Source of the DNA: Amycolatopsis iheyensis
GTDB lineage: Bacteria > Actinomycetota > Actinomycetes > Mycobacteriales > Pseudonocardiaceae
Assembly: GCF_024703995.1 (NCBI RefSeq)
Contig: NZ_JAMXQV010000008.1
Location: 124,001 to 188,000 of the forward strand
DNA: 64,000 bases
Reading direction: 5' to 3'
The position numbers were made by a program, and so were the translations under genes. The notes below the pieces were generated by a model, which made no database searches, was not told the DNA's origin, and saw nothing but the letters and a program-made list of their open reading frames with translations. Positions 25,004 to 32,927 of the stretch are shown piece after piece. Position 1 is the first letter of the stretch. The number at the start of each line of letters is the position of its first letter.

Positions 25004-25894
25004 ATGGTGTTCGACTCGGCCCGGTTCGACCTCCAGCCCTTCACCGGCTTCGAGACGGAACGCTTCGTGCGGCGCACCTTCTGCAGCTGGGAGCACCTGG
25101 GCTGGCGATCCCTGCTGGTGCAGCGGTTCGAGCACGTCCCGGTGGCCGAGGAGATGGCGCTGCCCGGCACGGCCGACCTGCACCTGGTGCTCCCGACGTC
25201 CGGCCGAGCCGACCTGGAGACCCGCGACGGCGGCCGCCCCGTCCGCGACCGCTGGCGGCCCGGCCGGGTGCAGCTGGACGTCCCGCACCGGCCGACCGTC
25301 CGCAGCTACCGCGGGGACGCGGACATGCGCAGCGTCCAGGTGCACATCCCCCGCGACACGGTGGATTCGACACTGGCCCAGCTGGGCGGCGACGTCCCGG
25401 ACTTCGAGGCGATGGCAGCGTCCGTCGCAGCGGGCGACCCGCTGCTGGCCGAAGCGGTCAGGGCTCTGGCCACCCCAGCCGCACCCGAGGACCTCTACGC
25501 CGAGACGGCGGCGGCATTCCTGACGATGCACCTGCTGACCCACCACGGCCGCCACCGACCCGACCGACCCCCGGCCCGGGAAGACGCGCGGGTACGCGAG
25601 GCCGTGGCGTACCTGCGCGAGCGCCTGGCGGAGCCGATCACGCTGGCGGACATCGCCGGCGAGGTCCACCTGTCGGTGTACCACTTCGTCCGCGTGTTCC
25701 GCCAGGCAACCGGCCGGACTCCCCACAGGTTCCTGACCGAACTGCGAGTGGCGGAGGCGAAGCGGCTGCTGCGCGAAACCGCACTGCCGCTGGAAAGAAT
25801 CGCCCCACGGTGCGGCTTCGCCAGCCCAGGCGCCCTGTCGGCAGCGTTCGCCCGGCACACGGGAACGCGCCCGTCGACGTACCGCAATTCCTGA
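25004..25894 (+). CDS. AraC-family transcriptional regulator
   Basis: A 296-residue regulator with an N-terminal AraC-binding-like/cupin region (about 1-170) and a C-terminal double helix-turn-helix at about 200-295. ITLADIAGEVHLSVYHFVRVF is the first motif and IAPRCGFASPGALSAAFARHTG the second. The start is set by TAGCCT seven bases upstream. It may control the ketopantoate-reductase-like or SRPBCC neighbours, but nothing in the sequence proves this. Confidence 0.88.
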   Translation: MVFDSARFDLQPFTGFETERFVRRTFCSWEHLGWRSLLVQRFEHVPVAEEMALPGTADLHLVLPTSGRADLETRDGGRPVRDRWRPGRVQLDVPHRPTVRSYRGDADMRSVQVHIPRDTVDSTLAQLGGDVPDFEAMAASVAAGDPLLAEAVRALATPAAPEDLYAETAAAFLTMHLLTHHGRHRPDRPPAREDARVREAVAYLRERLAEPITLADIAGEVHLSVYHFVRVFRQATGRTPHRFLTELRVAEAKRLLRETALPLERIAPRCGFASPGALSAAFARHTGTRPSTYRNS

Positions 25895-25941
25895 CCGGCA
25901 CACCGCAATCCTTCGCCTGGCCCAGCCTCGGCCGGCGGCCC

Positions 25942-25947
25942 TAGCCT
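25942..25947 (+). promoter_or_regulatory. -10 element of the SRPBCC gene
   Basis: TAGCCT ends 6 bases before the ATG at 25954, a leaderless arrangement. Confidence 0.45.
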
Positions 25948-25953
25948 GCGGAC

Positions 25954-26406
25954 ATGCCGCAGTCGTACGACGTCACAGCCGAATCCACCGCACCACCCGA
26001 GGCGGTGTGGGCTTTGCTGCTCGACGCGCCCAGCTGGCCATCGTGGTCCCGCGTCGACGCGCTGGAGGTTTCGAGGTCGACCGGTTTGTCCGCGGACGGC
26101 CGGGACGGAGTGGGCGCGGTACGTGCCTTCCGGACGGGCAAGGTCGTGACGCTGGAACGGATCACGGCGTTGGAGCCGGAGCGCCGGTTCGCTTACGAGG
26201 GCGTGGAGAACCCGCAGATGACTGGTTACGAGGCGGCGGTCGAGCTGACGGCGTTGTCGGATGGTGGGACGCGGATTCGTTGGCACGGCACGTATTCGGC
26301 GCGGTGGGGGCGGCGGTGGCTGTTCGAGCGGTACTTGCGCGGTTTCATGCGCACCATGGCTACCGGCTTGGCCCAGCACGCCGCCGGTGTGGCTCGGAAG
26401 GGCTAG
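25954..26406 (+). CDS. SRPBCC-family protein
   Basis: A 150-residue START/Bet v 1-like protein that resembles polyketide cyclase/dehydrase family members. The opening AESTAPPEAVWALLLDAPSWPSW and the closing amphipathic helix (RRWLFERYLRGFMRTMATGL) are typical. Such proteins bind hydrophobic ligands. No polyketide genes are nearby, so a general lipid-binding role is more likely. Confidence 0.8.
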   Translation: MPQSYDVTAESTAPPEAVWALLLDAPSWPSWSRVDALEVSRSTGLSADGRDGVGAVRAFRTGKVVTLERITALEPERRFAYEGVENPQMTGYEAAVELTALSDGGTRIRWHGTYSARWGRRWLFERYLRGFMRTMATGLAQHAAGVARKG

Positions 26407-26443
26407 CCCCGCCGGAGCCGTGCACGACCGCCATACTGCCGAA

Positions 26444-26905
26444 GTGAAACCGCCTGCGCTCGAGGTCGTCCGCCAGCTCGCCGACTGGTCGCACTGGGTA
26501 CCTTTCGCCGCGGCCCGCGAATCGGCACCTCAGGTGCCCGGCGTTTACCTGGCGCGTGAAGGCGCCACTGGCGACCTGGTCTACGTCGGCATGGCCGGCG
26601 AACGACGTGGCCAAGGCATTCGCGGACGTCTGACCGTCTATGCCCGGGGCAAGGCCCTCGCCAGTGGCCTCGGCGAAGCCGTTCTCGACCGCGCACTCGC
26701 CGACTCGCAGTGGCTGCACGACCGCGTCCGCGAAGTCGACGGCGGCCACGCCCGGCGCGCAACGCAATGGGGCGTGATCGCCTTCGAACGAGCCGACCTG
26801 CACGTCTCTTGGGCCGTCGCCGCCGATGGCCCGGCAGCACGAACGCTCGAGAAGGAGATACTCTCCGCACTCGCCGAACACGCGCTCTGGAATCGGCTCA
26901 GGTGA
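26444..26905 (+). CDS. Stand-alone GIY-YIG nuclease-like protein
   Basis: A 153-residue protein in which PGVYLAR (GIY position), DLVYVGMAG (YIG position), an Arg in GIRGRL and a Glu in LEKEILSAL fall in the order of the GIY-YIG nuclease active site. There is no DNA-binding or UvrC-type domain. CATACT six bases before the GTG could be its -10. Small GIY-YIG proteins act in repair, restriction or mobile elements; here no such context is visible. Assignment is by motif and moderate. Confidence 0.6.
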   Translation: MKPPALEVVRQLADWSHWVPFAAARESAPQVPGVYLAREGATGDLVYVGMAGERRGQGIRGRLTVYARGKALASGLGEAVLDRALADSQWLHDRVREVDGGHARRATQWGVIAFERADLHVSWAVAADGPAARTLEKEILSALAEHALWNRLR

Positions 26906-26916
26906 CCGGAACGAGG

Positions 26917-27186
26917 TCAGCGGTCGAGCCACGGAGCGAGCAGCGTCTCCAGATCCGCATCCGACAACGCCCGCGGCCCACCGTGGAACTCGTGCCACCG
27001 CGAAGCATCCCGAGCGGCGTTGTACTCCACCTCGAACGCCCGCATCAGCACGTACATGAACGTCACCGAGCTGAACCGCTCCCCCAGCAACGTCCGCGCC
27101 TCGCGGGCCACGTCCGTCGCGCCGGTGAAATCCGCCAGCCTCAACGTTTCCGCAGCCGGGTCCAGCAGGCTGGGGGCATACATCAC
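26917..27186 (-). CDS. Small protein of unknown function
   Basis: I do not recognise this 89-residue, mildly acidic, mostly helical protein (LADFTGATDVAREARTLL, FMYVLMRAFEVEYNAARDAS, ending LETLLAPWLDR). It lies 28 bases after the rlmN stop on the same strand, so it may be the last gene of that transcript. A GTG at 27186 and an ATG at 27183 are both possible; GGAG spacing favours the GTG. Confidence 0.55.
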   Translation of the reverse strand: MMYAPSLLDPAAETLRLADFTGATDVAREARTLLGERFSSVTFMYVLMRAFEVEYNAARDASRWHEFHGGPRALSDADLETLLAPWLDR

Positions 27187-27214
27187 GACAAAATCTCCAT
27201 CACTGAAAACGAAA

Positions 27215-28321
27215 TCAACCTTCGGCGGCGAGCTGACCGCAAGCCGCCGCGATGTCCTGGCCGCGGGTGTCCCGCACCGTGCACGCGACCCCGCCGGCGT
27301 TCACCAGGCGCACGAACTCGCGCTCGACCGGCTTCGGCGACGCATCCCACTTCGAACCCGGCGTCGGGTTCAACGGGATCACGTTCACGTGCACCAGCTG
27401 ACCCAGGTGCTGGCGCAACCGCTTCGCCAGCAGCTCCGCCCGCCACGGCTGGTCGTTGATGTCCCGGATCAACGCGTACTCAATGGACACCCGGCGCCCG
27501 GAAGTGTCGGCGTAGTACCGCGCCGCGGACAAGACCTCGTCCACCGACCAGCGCTCGTTCACCGGCACCAGCGTGTCCCGCAGCTCGTCGTCCGGCGTGT
27601 GCAGCGACACCGCCAGGCGCACCTGCATCTTCTCGTCCGCCAGCTTCCGGATCGCCGGCGCCAAGCCCACCGTCGACACCGTCACCATCCGCTGGCCGAT
27701 GCCCAGGCCGCCGGGCGCGGGGTCGGTGATGCGCCGGACCGCCGCCACCACGCGCTTGTAGTTCGCCAGCGGCTCGCCCATGCCCATGAACACGATGTTC
27801 GACAGGCGACCGGGGCCGCCCGGCATCTTGCCGTCGCGCATGACCGCCGCCGCCGACCGGACCTGGTCCACGATCTCCGCCGTCGACAGGTTGCGGTCCA
27901 GGCCGCCCTGGCCCGTCGCGCAGAACGGGCACGCCATGCCGCAGCCCGCCTGGCTCGAAATGCACAGCGTCGCGCGGTCCGGGTAGCGCATCAGGACGCT
28001 CTCCAGCAGCGTGCCGTCGTGCGCGCGCCACAGCGTCTTGCGCGTCGCGCCCTTGTCCGCCTCCAGCGCGCGGACCTCGGTCAGCAGCGTCGGCATCAAC
28101 GACTCGACCAGCCGGGAGCGCGACGCCGCCGGGATGTCCGTCATCTCCGCCGGGTCCACCGTCAGTCGGGAGAAGTAGTGGTTCGACAGCTGCTTCGCGC
28201 GGAACGGCTTCTCCCCCAGCTCGGCCACGGCGGCCGCGCGCTCGGCCACCGAGAGGTCAGCGAGGTGGCGCGGCGGGAGGCCGCGCTTGGGGGCGTCAAA
28301 GACGAGGGGGAGGGCAGTCAT
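27215..28321 (-). CDS. rlmN: 23S rRNA (adenine2503-C2)-methyltransferase / tRNA methyltransferase RlmN
   Basis: A radical SAM methylase of 368 residues that methylates C2 of A2503 in 23S rRNA and A37 in some tRNAs. The cluster cysteines are Cys127, Cys131 and Cys134 (AGCGMACPFCATG). The C-terminal GVACTVRDTRG holds the Cys (near 347) that forms the methyl-protein intermediate. In mycobacteria rlmN directly follows cdsA; here 12 kb of other genes lie between. Confidence 0.95.
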   Translation of the reverse strand: MTALPLVFDAPKRGLPPRHLADLSVAERAAAVAELGEKPFRAKQLSNHYFSRLTVDPAEMTDIPAASRSRLVESLMPTLLTEVRALEADKGATRKTLWRAHDGTLLESVLMRYPDRATLCISSQAGCGMACPFCATGQGGLDRNLSTAEIVDQVRSAAAVMRDGKMPGGPGRLSNIVFMGMGEPLANYKRVVAAVRRITDPAPGGLGIGQRMVTVSTVGLAPAIRKLADEKMQVRLAVSLHTPDDELRDTLVPVNERWSVDEVLSAARYYADTSGRRVSIEYALIRDINDQPWRAELLAKRLRQHLGQLVHVNVIPLNPTPGSKWDASPKPVEREFVRLVNAGGVACTVRDTRGQDIAAACGQLAAEG

Positions 28322-28494
28322 AACCGGACCAGTGTCCCACGCGCCCCCGAGCGCCGCCCGGGCCGCCCCGGCCGCGTGTACGCCAGGTCACCCCGCGGAC
28401 TGGACAGATACCGGACAAAACCTCGGCGCCTGAATCGCGGCCGCCGCGGGTGGCGACTACCGGGTCGGCAACGCGCACCGCGAAAGGAACGACG

Positions 28495-29331
28495 ATGACC
28501 ACCACCGAGCCGCGGCCGACGACCCTGCGCCGCTGGGGCGCGCGCTGGATCGACTGGCTCCTCCCCTGGCTGCTCAGCTCACCCCTGTGGGTCACCGCCG
28601 CGCACCTGATCCAGGCCGGCGCCACCGAGGAAGCCGCCTCCCTCACCCGCGACGGCGCGCTCGAGGTCGTGTTCGGCAAGTGGGGCCGGCTCGACGACGT
28701 CGGGCTCGCGGCCCTCTCCGGGTACTGGAGCACCATCGTGCTCGTCGTCGCCGCGACCCTGACCACGCAGCTGCTGATCGTCGCCGCGTACGAGGTGCTC
28801 TTCGTGCGGTGGCTCGGCCGGACCCCGGGCAAGATGGCGTTTTCGCTGACCGTGATCCCGGCCGGGACCGGTGGCACCCGCTTGTCCCTGGGCCAGACTG
28901 TCCGGCGCACCGCGATCGCGGTCGTGCTGCCGGGCGCCGCCTGGGTGCTGCTGGTGGTCGCGCTCCTCGACCTGAGCGTCCTGTGGGCGCTGCCCGGCGC
29001 GCTGCTGCTGGCGTTCTCGGCCGCGGACTGCCTCGCGCTGCGCCGCACCGAGGTCGGCCGGACGTGCTGGCACGACCGGCGGACCGGCTCGGCCGTCGTG
29101 CCGGTCACGTGGGTGCAGCAGCTCCGGCAGGCGCGTGAGCTCCAGCAGCGGGCCGTCGAGCAGGGCCGCGCCCTGGCGCTGGACGCCTGGAACTCCGCGC
29201 CGGCCCAGCAGGCCACCGCGCACCTGCTCGAAAAGGGCCGCGAGGTCCGCGGCTCGAGCTGGGGACAAGCCCTGGAGGGCCGGGCGCGGCGGCTGCGCGC
29301 CCGCGCGACCGGGGACGACACCGCGCCCTGA
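28495..29331 (+). CDS. RDD-family membrane protein
   Basis: A 278-residue protein with an RDD domain: RRWGARWIDWLLPW (the Arg/Asp signature), FVRWLGRTPGKMAFSLTVIP and four or so helices, then CWHDRRTGSAVV. A cytoplasmic, Gln/Ala-rich helical tail of about 65 residues follows and may be a coiled coil. The ATG has AAAGGA upstream. It diverges from rlmN across a 173-base gap that should hold both promoters. Transport or stress roles are known for some RDD proteins. Confidence 0.83.
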   Translation: MTTTEPRPTTLRRWGARWIDWLLPWLLSSPLWVTAAHLIQAGATEEAASLTRDGALEVVFGKWGRLDDVGLAALSGYWSTIVLVVAATLTTQLLIVAAYEVLFVRWLGRTPGKMAFSLTVIPAGTGGTRLSLGQTVRRTAIAVVLPGAAWVLLVVALLDLSVLWALPGALLLAFSAADCLALRRTEVGRTCWHDRRTGSAVVPVTWVQQLRQARELQQRAVEQGRALALDAWNSAPAQQATAHLLEKGREVRGSSWGQALEGRARRLRARATGDDTAP

Positions 29332-29413
29332 CACCTCGCTAAAGTTCGTCGACTCGCGGGGAAACCGGCACGGCCGCGCGGGAGTCGAAGGACTGATGAA
29401 AGAGGTGACACCC

Positions 29414-30019
29414 GTGCGGTGGAGTTCCGGCGTCCTGGCCGTCGTGGTGGCGCTGGCCACCGCGGCGTGCACGACTTCGACCGCGGGTGAGGCGCAGCCC
29501 GTGCCGACCGTGACCGCCACCGGCGCGGCCGGCGGGTCGCAGGTCACCGTCGGGACCATGCGCGTCACCGTGCCGGACGGCGCGAAGTACACCGAGCACA
29601 GCCAGGACGGCCTGCTCGACGGCTGCCTCGCCGAAGGGACCGTCGTCTGCGAAGCCCGCCTGCTCGACCTGCGGGAGGCGACGGCGGACCCCAACGCGCC
29701 GATCAACCTGCCCAGCGCGAAGCGGCCCTTCGGCTGGTACACGGGCACGGACGTGCCGACGTGCATCACCGCCGCGTCGCCGCCCGGGCAGGCCGCCGTG
29801 GCCACCGGGAGCGAACTGCTCGAGTCCGGCTACGCGCCCGTCGGTTCGAAGAAGGCCGAGTACGGCCGCTGGCAGGTCACCTGCGAAGACGCGACGCAGA
29901 ACAACCAGGTCCGCATGTGGTGGCTGCCGACCAGCAAGATCCTCATCGTCCAGTACGGGTCCTTCCAGGGCTGGGACGCCAAGATGGACACCTTGCTCGC
30001 CGGCGCGACCTTCACCTGA
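29414..30019 (+). CDS. Probable secreted lipoprotein of unknown function
   Basis: A 201-residue protein with a hydrophobic N-terminus (GVLAVVVALATAAC) ending in a lipobox-like TAAC, so Cys is probably lipidated and the rest is outside the membrane. The mature part has further cysteines (DGCLAEGTVVCEA, TCITAA, VTCEDA) that could pair. The GTG is favoured by AAAGAGGTGA just upstream; an ATG six codons earlier has poorer spacing. No family is recognised. It follows the RDD gene and precedes a convergent E1 gene. Confidence 0.7.
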   Translation: MRWSSGVLAVVVALATAACTTSTAGEAQPVPTVTATGAAGGSQVTVGTMRVTVPDGAKYTEHSQDGLLDGCLAEGTVVCEARLLDLREATADPNAPINLPSAKRPFGWYTGTDVPTCITAASPPGQAAVATGSELLESGYAPVGSKKAEYGRWQVTCEDATQNNQVRMWWLPTSKILIVQYGSFQGWDAKMDTLLAGATFT

Positions 30020-30027
30020 GCGACCGG

Positions 30028-32322
30028 TCAGGCCGTCACGTCCAACGCCGCGCGGATGATCGAGTCGGTGTCGATGCCGTGGTACCGGTACACCTCCGCC
30101 AGTGACCCCGACTGCCCGAACCCGGTGACGCCCAGCGCCACCGACGGCACCCGGTTGATCCCGGCGAGGAACGCCAGCGTGTGCGGGTGGCCGTCGAGGA
30201 CCGACACCAGCGGGCGAGCCCGCGAAGCCGGGAACACCTGGTCGAGGATCCACGACTCGGCGCCGCCGCGGCCCGACCGTGCCTGCTGCGCCTCGAACAG
30301 CAGACCCGGGCTCGTCACGCAGACGACGTCCGCCTCGACACCCACCTGGGCCAGCCGCTCGGCCGCCGCCAGGGTGTCCGGGACAAGCGCGCCCATCGCC
30401 GCGAGCGTGACCGAAGGCGCAGCCGCCCGCCGCAGCAGGTACGCACCCGCGACCACCTGGCGGCGACGCCGTTCGCGCGCGGCCGGATCGGCAGGCACGC
30501 CGGCCAGCGTCTGGTCCACCGGCCGGGTCGAGAGCCGGAAGTACGACGAGCTCCCGCCCGGCTTGCCGAGCCGGCCCAGCGCCGCCAGCAGCGTCCACTC
30601 GGTGTCGATGGCGAACGCCGGCTCGTAGCTGACGCAGCCCGGCTGCTCGATGCCGATCGACGGCGTGGTGATCGACTGGTGCGCGCCGCCCTCCGGGGCG
30701 AGCGTGACGCCTGAGGGCGTGCCGATCAGGATCGACTGCCCGCCCGCGTAGATGCCGAACGACCACGGCTCCAGCGCGCGCTCGACGAACGGGTCGTACA
30801 TGACGCCGATGGGCAGCAGCGGCTCGCCCCAGCGGCTCCAGGTCGCACCCAGCTCGCCCAGCAGGCCGACCAGGTTCGTCTCGGCGATGCCCAGCTCGAC
30901 GTGCTGGCCGGTCGGCTTCTCCCGCCAGTGCATGATCGTCTCGGGGTCGTCGTCGAACCAGTCGCGGCGCTCGGTCGCCGACCAGACGCCGACCTTGTTG
31001 ACCCAGCCGCCGAGGTTGGTCGTCGAGCTGACGTCGGGGCTGACCGTCACGACGCGCTTCGCCGCTTCGGGCGCTTCGCGCGTCAGGTCCAGCAGGACGC
31101 GGCCCAGCGCCGCCTGCGTCGTCGCGGTCCCGGACGGCGTCCGCCCGATGTCGGCCGGCAGCTCCAGCGAAGGCGCCGAAGGCACGTCCGGACGGCGAAG
31201 GCGCGAAGCGACTTCAGCGCACAACGCCGCTTCAGGCGACCCAGGCGCGAAGCCCTCCCACGGTGAAGCGAGGTCCGTGCCCAGCGAAGAAGCCAGCTCT
31301 TCCATCTGCTCGACGGTCAGCAGCGACGAGTGGTTCTGCGGGTGCCCCTGCGTGGGCAGGCCGCGGCCCTTGACCGTGTAGCAGAAGATCACCGTCGGCC
31401 GGTCGTCCGAAATGGCCGCGAAGACCTCGTCGAGCGAGCCGAGGTCGTGCCCGCCGAGGTTGCGGAGGGCGGCGAGCAGCGTCTCGTCGTCCAGCGACGC
31501 CACCAGCGCGGCCAGCGCCGCGTTGCCCGCGGGCAGCCGGTCACGCACCTGGGCGGCGTCGCAGCGCAGCAGCCGCTGGTACTCGGGGTTCGGCATCTCG
31601 TCGATGCGCGCGCGCAGCTCGGCGCCGCCGGGCCGGGTGAACAGCTCCTCCAGCAGCCGCCCGTACTTCAGCGTCAGCACCTGCCAGCCCGCGGCGCCGA
31701 ACATGCCCTGCAGCCGGCCGGCCGCGATGTTCGGCACGACGCGGTCGAGCGACTGGCGGTTGAGGTCGACGATCCAGACGAGCTCGCCCAGCTCCGCGAC
31801 GCCCGGGTCGAGGATGGCCTCCCAGATCGCGCCTTCGTCCAGCTCGGCGTCGCCGACCAGCGAGTACTGGCGGCCGGTGCCCGCGTCGGACCCGCGGTTG
31901 GTCAGGTAGCGGCGCGCCAGCGCGCCCCAGATCGGGGCGGTCGCGCCGATGCCGACCGAGCCGGTCGAGTAGTCGACGGGGTCGGGGTCCTTGGCGCGGC
32001 TCGGGTAGCTCTGCAGCCCGCCGAACTCGCGCAACGTCGGCAGGTACGCCTCGTCCAGCTCGCCGAGCAGGTAGTTGATCGCGTGGAGCACGGGCGACGC
32101 GTGCGGCTTCACCGAGACGCGGTCCTCGGGGCGCAGGTGCCGGAACCACAGCGACGTCATGATCGACACCAGCGACGCGCACGACGCCTGGTGCCCGCCG
32201 ACCTTGAGCCCGGACGGGTTCGGCCGGACGCGGTTGGCCTGGTGCACGATCGCGGTGGCGAGCCACAGGACCCGCTGCTCGATCGCGGTGAGCGCCGGGG
32301 CGGTCACGGGGGCCTGAGTCAT
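30028..32322 (-). CDS. Thiamine-dependent 2-oxoacid dehydrogenase E1 (AceE/MdeB-like)
   Basis: A 764-residue homodimeric-type E1. GDAELDEG (157-164) with the following VDLN is the thiamine diphosphate motif. The C-terminal halves carry transketolase-type pyrimidine-binding (GIAETNLVG) and transketolase C domains. It is shorter than AceE (about 890) and nearer in size to MdeB, the 2-oxobutyrate dehydrogenase E1 of Pseudomonas, whose neighbour mdeR is an Lrp-type regulator; here an Lrp gene lies just upstream. No E2 or E3 gene is adjacent. AAAGGTG precedes the ATG. Confidence 0.8.
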   Translation of the reverse strand: MTQAPVTAPALTAIEQRVLWLATAIVHQANRVRPNPSGLKVGGHQASCASLVSIMTSLWFRHLRPEDRVSVKPHASPVLHAINYLLGELDEAYLPTLREFGGLQSYPSRAKDPDPVDYSTGSVGIGATAPIWGALARRYLTNRGSDAGTGRQYSLVGDAELDEGAIWEAILDPGVAELGELVWIVDLNRQSLDRVVPNIAAGRLQGMFGAAGWQVLTLKYGRLLEELFTRPGGAELRARIDEMPNPEYQRLLRCDAAQVRDRLPAGNAALAALVASLDDETLLAALRNLGGHDLGSLDEVFAAISDDRPTVIFCYTVKGRGLPTQGHPQNHSSLLTVEQMEELASSLGTDLASPWEGFAPGSPEAALCAEVASRLRRPDVPSAPSLELPADIGRTPSGTATTQAALGRVLLDLTREAPEAAKRVVTVSPDVSSTTNLGGWVNKVGVWSATERRDWFDDDPETIMHWREKPTGQHVELGIAETNLVGLLGELGATWSRWGEPLLPIGVMYDPFVERALEPWSFGIYAGGQSILIGTPSGVTLAPEGGAHQSITTPSIGIEQPGCVSYEPAFAIDTEWTLLAALGRLGKPGGSSSYFRLSTRPVDQTLAGVPADPAARERRRRQVVAGAYLLRRAAAPSVTLAAMGALVPDTLAAAERLAQVGVEADVVCVTSPGLLFEAQQARSGRGGAESWILDQVFPASRARPLVSVLDGHPHTLAFLAGINRVPSVALGVTGFGQSGSLAEVYRYHGIDTDSIIRAALDVTA

Positions 32323-32397
32323 CGTCGACACCTTTCGTGCAGGAAGCGCACACCAGGACAGCACTGGTGGACGCTTCGCACAACCGATGTGGCCGTG

Positions 32398-32416
32398 AGT
32401 GCGCAGAATGCACACT
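32398..32416. promoter_or_regulatory. Imperfect palindrome, probable Lrp operator (site 1)
   Basis: AGTGCGCAGAATGCACACT has 8-bp arms matching at 7 of 8 positions around GAA. It lies between the Lrp gene and the E1 gene, about 75 bases before the E1 start. The core GTGCGCAGAATGCAC recurs 43 bases away. Confidence 0.55.
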
Positions 32417-32429
32417 TCAGCCGGACGGC

Positions 32430-32915
32430 TCAGGCCTCCGGGTGCGCAGAATGCACGCGGTCCAGCAGGGGCGTCAGCCGGTAGGGAACGAGCTCGCGCA
32501 TGACGAGTGAGATGTTCGTCCGCTCGACCCCGGGTGAGGCGAGGATGCGCCCGGCGATCCGGTAGAGGTCGTCGGCGTCGACGGCCACGACCTGGACCAT
32601 GAGGTCGCTCGCGCCGGTCAGCCCGCACACCTCGGTGACCTCGGGGACGGTGGCGAGCGCGTCGGCGATCTCGGCGAGGCGACGCTGGTCGACCTGCGCG
32701 TTGACGAACGCCCGCAGCGGGTAGCCCAGCCGGGCCGGGTCGATGCGGCGTTCGAACGACCCGAGCACGCCGCGCTGCTCGAGCCGCGCGAGCCGGGCCT
32801 GCACCGTGTTGCGGGACAGGCCGAGCCGCTCGGCCAGCGCGACCGCCGTGGACCGGGGGTCCTCCCCCAGCGCCTGCAGCAGCCGCGCGTCGATCTCGTC
32901 GATGGTTTCCGGCAC
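32430..32915 (-). CDS. Lrp/AsnC-family regulator
   Basis: A 161-residue leucine-responsive-type regulator. The N-terminal winged helix is IDEIDARLLQALGEDPRSTA with LAERLGLSRNTVQARLARLE, and the C-terminal RAM/ACT-like domain includes GASDLMVQVVAVD. Such proteins bind an amino acid and control its metabolism. The E1 gene 107 bases downstream, with two operator-like repeats between and within, is the likely target. The start is the GTG at 32915. Confidence 0.88.
   Translation of the reverse strand: MPETIDEIDARLLQALGEDPRSTAVALAERLGLSRNTVQARLARLEQRGVLGSFERRIDPARLGYPLRAFVNAQVDQRRLAEIADALATVPEVTEVCGLTGASDLMVQVVAVDADDLYRIAGRILASPGVERTNISLVMRELVPYRLTPLLDRVHSAHPEA
32442..32456. promoter_or_regulatory. 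Repeat of the Lrp operator core (site 2)
   Basis: An exact second copy of GTGCGCAGAATGCAC sits inside the last codons of the Lrp gene, four helical turns from site 1. Two phased sites fit the octameric wrapping of Lrp/AsnC proteins. Confidence 0.5.
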
Positions 32916-32927
32916 GCGCCGATCTTC

